From positions 1-64,000 of the forward strand of contig DATBDE010000149.1 in assembly GCA_036270095.1 (NCBI GenBank): DNA of 64,000 nt, written 5' to 3'. The notes below the pieces were generated by a model. The model made no database searches. It saw only the letters and a program-made list of their open reading frames with translations, and was not told where the DNA came from. Positions 8,111 to 14,427 of the stretch are shown here, one piece after another (position 1 is the stretch's first letter; each line of letters opens with the position of its first letter). A program made the position numbers and the translations under genes. Origin of the DNA: DATBDE01 sp036270095 (GTDB taxonomy: Bacteria; Actinomycetota; Thermoleophilia; Solirubrobacterales; Solirubrobacteraceae).

Positions 8111-8731
8111 CTACTGGCCGCAGACCGGCCAGGGCGACGAGCCGGACTTGTCGAGCAGCATCTGCGCCCGCTTGTCCTGCTCGGCCTCGGGGGCCGCGGC
8201 GGGATCGCCGGAGCCGCCGACCGAGGCCCACGCGCCGTAGGTGAACTGGTACTTGCCGCGGAACGCGCCGCCGCCGCCGATCGAGTGCGGGTCGCCGCCT
8301 GACTCGCAAGCCGCGATGCCCTGGAGCTGGGGCGAGGCGCCGCCGCCCGTGCTGCTGCTGGTGGTGCCGGCGATGCGGTGCAGCTTGACGCTGAGCTCGC
8401 GGTTCTCCGCGCGCAGGCGCGGGCGCGTGTACTCGCGCACGCGCTCGGTGCGGCCCTGGGGCAACTTGTGCTCACGCGCGCGCGCGACCTTGTGGGCCAG
8501 GCGCACGTTGCGTGTCACCAGCGTGCGGTGGGCACGCTGCCCGCGCTGCTGACGGGCGCCGTCGCGCATGACGTTGGCCAGGCGGCGGTGGGCGAGCGCC
8601 GGCGCCGCGAGGCGTCCGCCATCGGTCTGGGGCACCGGCTCGGCGCCGTTGTCGCTGGCCGCGGCGACCGCGGCCGGGACCGTCGCCAGCGTCGCTCCGG
8701 CCGCGGCGACGGCGGTCCGTCTCGTCAGCAC
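8111..8731 (-). CDS. Secreted Rpf-like transglycosylase
   Basis: 206 residues from GTG 8731, which has GGAGGA six bases upstream; upstream extensions are non-homologous. Residues 1-25 are a signal peptide with an RR pair (VLTRRTAVAAAGATL), so Tat export is possible. A basic coiled region follows (about 45-120). The C-terminal 70 residues are a transglycosylase-like/Rpf domain: IAACESGGDPHSIGGGGAFR with catalytic Glu143, GKYQFTYGAWASVGG, and closing PWPVCGQ. Such enzymes cleave peptidoglycan and, in mycobacteria, promote growth of resting cells. The promoter region contains a perfect CRP-type palindrome. Confidence 0.88.
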   Translation of the reverse strand: MLTRRTAVAAAGATLATVPAAVAAASDNGAEPVPQTDGGRLAAPALAHRRLANVMRDGARQQRGQRAHRTLVTRNVRLAHKVARAREHKLPQGRTERVREYTRPRLRAENRELSVKLHRIAGTTSSSTGGGASPQLQGIAACESGGDPHSIGGGGAFRGKYQFTYGAWASVGGSGDPAAAPEAEQDKRAQMLLDKSGSSPWPVCGQ

Positions 8732-8737
8732 TTCGGG

Positions 8738-8743
8738 TCCTCC
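8738..8743 (-). promoter_or_regulatory. Shine-Dalgarno of the Rpf-like gene
   Basis: GGAGGA on the minus strand six bases before GTG 8731. It fixes the start and rejects a 303-residue reading that begins inside the divergent gene. Confidence 0.7.
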
Positions 8744-8833
8744 GATCGGCGATCGCGCCGACGCGGGTGCGCCGGCGCGCATGAGGCCGGTCGTTTCGGG
8801 TCGCGCAGTGTGGGGAGGGTGCGCACCACGCTG

Positions 8834-8849
8834 TGTGATCCCGGTCACA
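8834..8849. promoter_or_regulatory. CRP/Rv3676-type operator (TGTGA-N6-TCACA)
   Basis: TGTGATCCCGGTCACA is a perfect match to the CRP half-sites, extended by one further matching pair on each side. It lies in the 154-base gap between the divergent Rpf-like gene (start 8731) and the secreted repeat gene (start 8886). Its centre is 44 bases before ATG 8886 and about 110 before GTG 8731. In M. tuberculosis the CRP homologue Rv3676 activates rpfA, so a parallel is plausible. Confidence 0.65.
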
Positions 8850-8885
8850 CCGAACCGGCTGGCACTCGCGCGCGTACATCCCGCC

Positions 8886-9377
8886 ATGCGCCGACTCCTG
8901 CTGCCCTTACTCGCCCTGCTCGTGCCCGTCCTGCTCGTCCCCGGCACCGCGTTCGGGGCCACGGCGACAGTCAAGACCGCGTCCACCGCTGCCGGCACCG
9001 TGCTCGTCAACCAGCACGGCAAGTCGCTCTACATGTTCGGGAAGGACCGCCACGGCAAGAGCTCCTGCTCGGGCGCCTGCGCCCAGAACTGGCCGCCGCT
9101 GACGACGAGCGGCAAGCCCAAGGCCGGGAGCGGCGTGTCGTCCTCGAAGCTCAGCACGGTCAAGCGCTCGGACGGCAAGACCCAGGTGACCTACGCCGGG
9201 CACCCGCTGTACGGGTTCATCGCCGACCAGGCGGCGGGCGACGTCAACGGCCAGGGCATCAACGCGTTCGGCGGCATCTGGTCGCTGCTCATGGGGAGCG
9301 GGTCGAAGGTGACCGGCACGCCGGGCCAGAGCCCCGCACCCGCGCCGACGCCGAGCCCCAGCCCCTCCCCTTACTGA
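8886..9377 (+). CDS. Secreted repeat protein with YxFxxD-type motifs (COG4315)
   Basis: 163 residues. Signal peptide at 1-24 (MRRLLLPLLALLVPVLLVPG ending in AFG). The mature part has the paired motifs of the secreted-repeat family (PF03640-like): VNQHGKSLYMFGKDRHGKSS with CSGACAQNWPPL, and YAGHPLYGFIADQAAGD with GIWSLL. The tail is Pro/Ala/Ser-rich and could be a cell-wall linker. These proteins are extracytoplasmic and of unknown biochemical role. There is no Shine-Dalgarno; the CRP-type palindrome ends 36 bases upstream. The previous much longer frame is an artefact. Confidence 0.85.
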   Translation: MRRLLLPLLALLVPVLLVPGTAFGATATVKTASTAAGTVLVNQHGKSLYMFGKDRHGKSSCSGACAQNWPPLTTSGKPKAGSGVSSSKLSTVKRSDGKTQVTYAGHPLYGFIADQAAGDVNGQGINAFGGIWSLLMGSGSKVTGTPGQSPAPAPTPSPSPSPY

Positions 9378-9385
9378 GAGGCCCC

Positions 9386-9401
9386 CTCGGGGTCCCCCGA
9401 G
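9386..9401 (+). terminator. Short GC hairpin after the secreted repeat gene
   Basis: CTCGGGG-TC-CCCCGAG, nine bases after the stop at 9377 and just before the thrS promoter. No T-run. It would isolate thrS from upstream transcription. Confidence 0.5.
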
Positions 9402-9415
9402 AGGACTCACTGATC

Positions 9416-9421
9416 TAGCAT
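9416..9421 (+). promoter_or_regulatory. -10 element of a leaderless thrS transcript
   Basis: TAGCAT is followed by seven bases and then GTG 9429. The GGGGAG directly touching the start is too close to act as a Shine-Dalgarno, so transcription probably starts at or next to the start codon. This leaves no room for a T-box leader. Confidence 0.55.
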
Positions 9422-9428
9422 CGGGGAG

Positions 9429-11357
9429 GTGCAGGTCCGCCTCCCCGACGGCTCCACCCTCGACCTCCCCGACGGCGCATCCGGGGCCGACGCCGCTGCC
9501 GCGATCGGCCCCGGTCTGGCCAAGGCCGCGCTCGGCGTGCGCGTGGTCGGCGACGGCCTGCACGACCTCGCGATGCCGCTGCACGAGGGCGACCAGGTGC
9601 AGATCGTCACCCCCCGCGACAGCGACCCCGACGCGCTCTGGCTCATCCGACACGACGCCGCCCACGTCCTTGCCACCGCCGTCATGGAGCTCTATCCGGG
9701 CGTGAAGATCTCCATCGGACCGCCCATCGAGGACGGCTTCTACTACGACTTCGAGTTCCCCGAGGGCACGTCGATCTCGGAGGACGACTTCGCGCGCATC
9801 GAGGACAAGATGCGCGAGCACATCGCCGCCAACGAGCCGTTCGTGCGCTCCGAGCTCCCCGTCGACGCGGCGATCGAGCGCTTCCGCAGCGAGGGCCAGG
9901 ACTACAAGGTGCAGCTCATCGAGGACCTGATCCGCGATGAGGGCACCGAAACCGTGTCGCTGTACACGAACGGCCCCTTCACGGACCTCTGTCGGGGCCC
10001 GCACTCGCCCTCGACCAAGCGCGTCAAGGCCTTCAAGCTCCAGTCCGTCGCCGGCGCGTACTGGCGCGGCAAGGCCGACAACCAGATGCTCACGCGGATC
10101 TACGGCACCGCGTTCCTGAGCCAGGCCGACCTCGACGCCTTCCTGGAGCGCCTCGAGGAGGCCCGCGCGCGCGACCACCGCAAGCTCGGCAAGGAGCTCG
10201 GGCTGTTCATGCTCAGCGACATCTCGCCCGGGGCGCCGTACTGGCTGCCCTACGGGATGGTGCTGTTCAACGAGCTCCTGCGCCTGGTGCGGGAGGAGAA
10301 CGCGCGCCGGGGCTACGAGGAGGTCAAGACGCCGGTCATCACCGACGCGAACCTCTGGCGCCAGTCCGGCCACTGGGACAAGTACCGCGACAACATGTAC
10401 TTCGTCGAGATCGACGGCCGCCAGTTCGGGCTCAAGCCGATGAACTGCCCGAACCACATCCAGATCTACAAGGCCGACCGGCACTCCTACCGCGACCTCC
10501 CGGTGCGCTACTCCGAGGCCGGGCTCGTTCACCGCCACGAGGCCTCGGGCGTGGTGCACGGGCTCCTGCGCGTGCGCGCGTTCACCCAGGACGACGCCCA
10601 CATCTTCTGCAGCGAGGAGCAGATCGAGGAGGAGGTCCTGGGCTGCCTCGACCTCGGCTTCCGGCTCTACGAGCACTTCGACCTGCAGCCGCGGCTCGAG
10701 CTGTCGACCCGGCCCGAGCAGCGCCTGGGCTCGGACGCGTCCTGGGACCACGCCGAGACCGCCCTGGCCAACGCCATGCGCCGCCAGGGGCTCGAGTTCG
10801 AGATCGGTGAGGGCGAGGGCACGTTCTACGGCCCGAAGATCGACGTGCACATGACCGACTCGATCGGGCGCTCGTGGCAGCTCGGCACGGTCCAGCTCGA
10901 CTACCTGATGCCGGAGCGCTTCGAGCTCCAGTACACCGGCGCCGACGACGAGCCCCACCGCCCGGTGATGATCCATCGGGCGATGCTGGGCTCCTACGAG
11001 CGCTTCATCGGCATCCTGATCGAGCACTACGCGGGCGACTTTCCGGTGTGGCTGGCGCCGGTACAGGCGATCGTGCTGCCGATCGCCGCGCGCCACAACG
11101 CCTACGCGGTCTCGGTGCGCTCGCGCCTGCTCGAGAAGGGCCTGCGGGTGGATGTCGACGAGCGCGACGAGAAGGTCGGGCGCAAGGTGCGCGACGCCGA
11201 ACTGCGCAAGATCCCCTACCTGCTCGTGGTGGGCGATCGCGAGGCCGAGGCCGACGAGGTCTCGGTCCGGCGTCACCGGGTCGGCGACGAGGGGACGGCG
11301 AGCGTCGACGCTTTTGCCGATCGCCTCTTCACCGAAAGCTATACTCGCGCCCGTTGA
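9429..11357 (+). CDS. thrS: Threonine--tRNA ligase
   Basis: 642 residues, standard length for the bacterial enzyme charging tRNA-Thr. Order of domains: TGS (1-62), editing domain with H75-x3-H79 (HDAAH) and C188-x3-H192 (CRGPH), then the class II catalytic core. Zinc ligands C340 (MNCPNH) and H391 (DDAHIF) are present, with the third His in MIHRAMLGSYERF. Motif 2 lies in LVHRHEASGVVHGLL. The C-terminal anticodon-binding domain contains VGDREAEADEVSVRRH. GTG start, probably leaderless. It heads the information-processing block thrS-infC-rpmI-rplT, the usual order in many bacteria. Confidence 0.98.
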   Translation: MQVRLPDGSTLDLPDGASGADAAAAIGPGLAKAALGVRVVGDGLHDLAMPLHEGDQVQIVTPRDSDPDALWLIRHDAAHVLATAVMELYPGVKISIGPPIEDGFYYDFEFPEGTSISEDDFARIEDKMREHIAANEPFVRSELPVDAAIERFRSEGQDYKVQLIEDLIRDEGTETVSLYTNGPFTDLCRGPHSPSTKRVKAFKLQSVAGAYWRGKADNQMLTRIYGTAFLSQADLDAFLERLEEARARDHRKLGKELGLFMLSDISPGAPYWLPYGMVLFNELLRLVREENARRGYEEVKTPVITDANLWRQSGHWDKYRDNMYFVEIDGRQFGLKPMNCPNHIQIYKADRHSYRDLPVRYSEAGLVHRHEASGVVHGLLRVRAFTQDDAHIFCSEEQIEEEVLGCLDLGFRLYEHFDLQPRLELSTRPEQRLGSDASWDHAETALANAMRRQGLEFEIGEGEGTFYGPKIDVHMTDSIGRSWQLGTVQLDYLMPERFELQYTGADDEPHRPVMIHRAMLGSYERFIGILIEHYAGDFPVWLAPVQAIVLPIAARHNAYAVSVRSRLLEKGLRVDVDERDEKVGRKVRDAELRKIPYLLVVGDREAEADEVSVRRHRVGDEGTASVDAFADRLFTESYTRAR

Positions 11358-11412
11358 TTCCTGAGACAGAGATTCCGCGGCGCACCGGTTGACGCGTACG
11401 CAGGCTTCCTAA

Positions 11413-11961
11413 GTGCCGGTTCCGAAGCGGTTCGACCGGCGCCCGCCCGAGCGGGATCTCACGCGCATCAACGAGCGCATCCGTGTGCCCGAGGTGCGGC
11501 TGATCGACGAGAACGGCCAGCAGCAGGGCGTCATCTCGCGCGACGAGGCGCTCGACTACGCGCGCCAACGCGACCTCGACCTGGTCGAGGTGGCCCCCGA
11601 CGCGCGCCCGCCCGTCTGCCGCGTCCTCGACTACTCGAAGTACAAGTACGAGCAGGAGCAGAAGCAGAAGGCCGCCCGCAAGCACCAGCAGAACATCACG
11701 GTGCGCGAGATCAAGTTCCGGCCCAAGATCGCGGAGCACGACTACGACACCAAGAAGGGCCACGTCGTGCGCTTCCTCAAGCACCGCGACAAGGTCAAGG
11801 TCACGATCATGTTCCGCGGGCGCGAGGTCACCCACCCCGAACGGGGCGAGATGATCCTCAACCGGCTCGCCGACGAGCTCGGCGACCTCGCCATCATCGA
11901 GCAGCGCCCGACCCAGGACGGGCGCAACATGACGATGATGCTCGCGCCCGCCAAGGCCTGA
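11413..11961 (+). CDS. infC: Translation initiation factor IF-3
   Basis: 182 residues with a GTG start. The N-terminal domain is recognisable from INERIRVPEVRLIDENG, a basic linker is rich in Gln/Lys (YEQEQKQKAARKHQ), and the C-terminal domain has the signature VREIKFRPKIAEHDYDTK and VKVTIMFRGREVTHPE. IF-3 binds the 30S subunit, discriminates initiation codons and prevents subunit joining. It lies 55 bases after thrS and 29 before rpmI, the conserved infC-rpmI-rplT order. Confidence 0.97.
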   Translation: MPVPKRFDRRPPERDLTRINERIRVPEVRLIDENGQQQGVISRDEALDYARQRDLDLVEVAPDARPPVCRVLDYSKYKYEQEQKQKAARKHQQNITVREIKFRPKIAEHDYDTKKGHVVRFLKHRDKVKVTIMFRGREVTHPERGEMILNRLADELGDLAIIEQRPTQDGRNMTMMLAPAKA

Positions 11962-11990
11962 GAATCCGTCTGCTTTACTGGGCCGTCGCG

Positions 11991-12197
11991 ATGCCCAAGA
12001 TGAAGACGCACTCGGGCGCGAAGAAGCGCTTCCGCAAGACCGCGAGCGGCAAGCTGCGGGGCCGGCACTCGTTCTCGACCCACATCCTCGAGAAGAAGTC
12101 GCCGAAGCGGAAGCGGCAGCACCGCAATCCGGCGTGGATCTCCGACCACGACCGCGACACCGTGCGCAAGCTCCTGGGCGGGAAGGTCTCCAAGTGA
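11991..12197 (+). CDS. rpmI: 50S ribosomal protein L35
   Basis: 68 residues, strongly basic, beginning MPKMKTHSGAKKRFRKTASG, the L35 signature, and including HSFSTHILEKKSPKRKR. Its TGA overlaps the GTG of rplT by three bases (GTGA), so the two are translationally coupled. Confidence 0.97.
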   Translation: MPKMKTHSGAKKRFRKTASGKLRGRHSFSTHILEKKSPKRKRQHRNPAWISDHDRDTVRKLLGGKVSK

Positions 12198-12553
12198 CCC
12201 GGGTCAAGCGCTCCGTCCACGCGCGCAAGAAGCGCCGCGCCACCCTGGCCCTGACGAAGGGCTACCGGGGCGAGGCCCACTCGGGCTACAAGCGGGCCAA
12301 GGAGGCACTGCTCAAGGCCGACCAGTACGCCTACCGGGATCGCCGCAACCGCAAGCGGGACTTCCGCCGGCTGTGGATCACGCGCATCAACGCCGCCGCC
12401 CGCGAGCACGGGCTCACCTACGCGACCTTCATGCACGGCCTGAAGCAGTCCGGCATCGAGGTCGACCGGAAGATGCTGGCCGACATCGCCGTCCGCGACC
12501 GTGAGACCTTCCGACGCTTTGCTGAGCGCGCCCGCGAGGCGTCGGCCGGCTGA
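12194..12553 (+). CDS. rplT: 50S ribosomal protein L20
   Basis: 119 residues from GTG 12194 inside the rpmI stop; a longer frame to 12134 lies within rpmI and is rejected. Characteristic L20 sequence: RVKRSVHARKKRRATLALTK, GYRGEAHSGYKRAKEALLKA, RRNRKRDFRRLWITRINAAA and a C-terminal MLADIAVRDRETF. It binds 23S rRNA early in 50S assembly. The operon ends with a rho-independent terminator. Confidence 0.97.
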   Translation: MTRVKRSVHARKKRRATLALTKGYRGEAHSGYKRAKEALLKADQYAYRDRRNRKRDFRRLWITRINAAAREHGLTYATFMHGLKQSGIEVDRKMLADIAVRDRETFRRFAERAREASAG

Positions 12554-12586
12554 GCTTCAGACCGACCGACGTAGAAGCCTCGAACC

Positions 12587-12618
12587 GGGCGCCGCTTCGC
12601 AAGAAGGGCGCCTTTTTT
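12587..12618 (+). terminator. Rho-independent terminator of the infC-rpmI-rplT operon
   Basis: GGGCGCC, a twelve-base loop, GGGCGCC and six T (12613-12618). GGCGCC is self-complementary and forms the stem. It is the only clear hairpin-plus-T-run terminator I found. The T-run ends one base before the ATG of the next gene, so transcript entering that gene must read through it. Confidence 0.8.
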
Positions 12619-12619
12619 G

Positions 12620-13351
12620 ATGACCATCACCAGCCCCCACAACCCCCATCTGAAGGAGATCCGCAAGCTCGCCCGGCGGCGGACACGGGAGCGCGAGGGG
12701 CGATTCGTGGCCGAGGGCGAGGACCTGCTGGCCGCCGCCGACGCGGCGGGCTGGCCGGCGCTCGAGCGCTACTGCGCCGCCGGCAGCGGCCTGCCCGGCA
12801 CGGAGGTCGCGCCCGAGGCGCTGCGGGCGGTCAGCGCGCTGGGGTCGGGCACGCGGACGCTCGCGGTCTACGCGCAGCGCTACGCGGCACCCGCCGGGCC
12901 GCTGTGCGTGGCCCTCTGGGGGATCGCCGACCCGGGCAACGTGGGCACGGTGCTGCGCAGCGCGGCCGCCTTCGGCGCGGCCGGCGTGGCGCTCGGGCCC
13001 GGCTGCGCCGACCCCTACGGGCCCAAGGCGGTGCGGGCGAGCATGGGCGCGATCTTCGCCGTCCCGGTCGCGCGGGTGCAGGACCCGTCCGAGCTGCCGG
13101 GCGAGCGGGTCGCGCTGGTGGCGCACCAGGGCGAGCCCCTGGCAGGGGTCAAGTCTTTCCTTGCCACACCGGATCCTGGTACGGCAAAGAAAGACTTGAC
13201 CCTTGTCGTCGGCGCCGAGCGCGAGGGGCTGCCCGAGCGCGTGGTGGCGGCGTGCGACCGCGTCGCCCACATCCCCATCGCCACCGAGTCGCTGAACGCC
13301 GCCATGGCCGCGACGATCGCGTTGTACGAGCTTAGGATGCCGCGCCAATGA
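12620..13351 (+). CDS. TrmH/SpoU-family RNA 2'-O-methyltransferase
   Basis: 243 residues from ATG 12620 (TTG 12617 also possible). N-terminal substrate-binding region NPHLKEIRKLARRRTREREG and FVAEGEDLLA; then the knotted SPOUT domain with motif 1 (GIADPGNVGTVLRSAAAFGA), motif 2 (VVGAEREGLPE) and motif 3 (IPIATESLNAAMAATIALYE). It methylates a ribose in rRNA or tRNA; the exact target is unknown. Between motifs 1 and 2 about 19 residues (GVKSFLATPDPGTAKKDLT) are encoded by an imperfect copy of the window's 59-bp palindrome, inserted in frame. It overlaps pheS by four bases. Confidence 0.9.
   Translation: MTITSPHNPHLKEIRKLARRRTREREGRFVAEGEDLLAAADAAGWPALERYCAAGSGLPGTEVAPEALRAVSALGSGTRTLAVYAQRYAAPAGPLCVALWGIADPGNVGTVLRSAAAFGAAGVALGPGCADPYGPKAVRASMGAIFAVPVARVQDPSELPGERVALVAHQGEPLAGVKSFLATPDPGTAKKDLTLVVGAEREGLPERVVAACDRVAHIPIATESLNAAMAATIALYELRMPRQ
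13145..13203. repeat. Palindromic repeat copy 1, inserted in frame in the rRNA methyltransferase gene
   Basis: GGGGTCAAGTCTTTC at the left and GAAAGACTTGACC at the right are inverted copies; the middle is also nearly symmetrical but has several mismatches. It is the diverged sister of the perfect copy at 62527-62585 and is translated as part of the methyltransferase. Confidence 0.85.
13333..13338 (+). promoter_or_regulatory. Possible internal -10 element before pheS
   Basis: TAGGAT followed by nine bases and ATG 13348. The same hexamer and spacing precede the gene at 59017, which also overlaps its upstream neighbour. It could drive pheS and the arginine genes independently of the methyltransferase gene. 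Confidence 0.4.
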
Positions 13352-14427
13352 GCGCCGTCGATCGCATCGAGGAGCTCCGCGCGGCCGCGGCGCGCGAGGT
13401 CGCCGAGGCGGCCGACAGCGCGGCGCTCGAGGAGGTCCGGGTGCGGTACCTGGGCCGCAAGGCCGAGCTGCCCCAGCTCCTGCGCGGGGTGCGCGACCTG
13501 GCGCCCGACCAGCGCGGCGCCGTGGGCAAGGCCGGCAACCAGGCGCGCCAGGCCATCGAGGCCGCGATCGAGGAGCGGACGGCGGCCCTTCAGGCCGGCG
13601 AGCTTGACGCCCGCCTCGCCGCCGACGCCATCGACGTCACCCTCCCCGGCGACCCGCCGCTGGCGCCCGGGCGCCTGAACCTGATCACCGCCACCAGGCG
13701 CGAGATCGAGGACATCTTCCTCGGGCTCGGGTTCACGGTCGCCGAGGGCCCCGAGGTCGAGCTCGTCTACTACAACTTCGACGCCCTCAACCACAATCCG
13801 CAGCACCCGGCGCGCCAGCCGTCGGACACCTTCTACGTGTCCGATCCCGACGCGCTGCTCGAGCCCGACGCCCAGCTCCTGCGCGTGCACACCTCACCCA
13901 TGCAGGTGCGCTCGATGGAGCTGCAGCCGCCGCCGCTGTACGTCGTCGTGCCCGGCCGCGTCTACCGGCCCGACAACGACGCGACCCACACGCCGCAGTT
14001 CAACCAGGTGGAGGGCCTGGCCGTGGACGAGGACATCACCCTGGCCGACCTCAAGGGCACGCTGCTGTCCTTCGCCCGGGCGATGTTCGGCGAGGACCGC
14101 GAGGTGCGCCTGCGCCCGCACTTCTTCCCCTTCACCGAGCCCAGCGCGGAGGTCGACGTCTCCTGCTTCAACTGCACCGACGGCTACATGCCCGACGGCA
14201 GCCGCTGCCCGGTGTGCAAGGGCTCGCGCTGGGTGGAGATCCTCGGGTCGGGCCTCGTCGACCCCAACGTGTTCGAGTACGTGCGCGAGCAGGGCTACGA
14301 CCCCGAGCGGGTCAGCGGCTTTGCCTTCGGCATGGGCATCGAGCGCATCGCCATGCTCAAGCACGGCGTCCCCGACCTGCGGCTGCTCTACGACAACGAC
14401 ATGCGGATGCTGGAGCAGTTCGGATGA
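13348..14427 (+). CDS. pheS: Phenylalanine--tRNA ligase alpha subunit
   Basis: 359 residues. N-terminal coiled coil that binds tRNA (1-90, with VRVRYLGRKAELPQLLRGVR), then the class II catalytic domain: LITATRREIEDIFLGLGFTV, EVELVYYNFDALNHNPQHPA, HTSPMQVRSM, and the C-terminal motif 3 region GFAFGMGIERIAMLKHG. A Cys-rich insert FNCTDGYMPDGSRCPVCKGS (a zinc-ribbon-like CxxC pair) is found in some bacterial PheS. It starts at ATGA overlapping the methyltransferase stop and ends in ATGA overlapping pheT. Confidence 0.98.
   Translation: MSAVDRIEELRAAAAREVAEAADSAALEEVRVRYLGRKAELPQLLRGVRDLAPDQRGAVGKAGNQARQAIEAAIEERTAALQAGELDARLAADAIDVTLPGDPPLAPGRLNLITATRREIEDIFLGLGFTVAEGPEVELVYYNFDALNHNPQHPARQPSDTFYVSDPDALLEPDAQLLRVHTSPMQVRSMELQPPPLYVVVPGRVYRPDNDATHTPQFNQVEGLAVDEDITLADLKGTLLSFARAMFGEDREVRLRPHFFPFTEPSAEVDVSCFNCTDGYMPDGSRCPVCKGSRWVEILGSGLVDPNVFEYVREQGYDPERVSGFAFGMGIERIAMLKHGVPDLRLLYDNDMRMLEQFG

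Noticed and set aside
9377..9429. T-box or attenuator leader for thrS
   Set aside because: Only 52 bases separate it from the previous gene and a -10 hexamer lies seven bases before the start, leaving no leader.
8907..11276. 789-residue open frame on the minus strand across thrS
   Set aside because: Its sequence is an inverse shadow of thrS with no recognisable domain.
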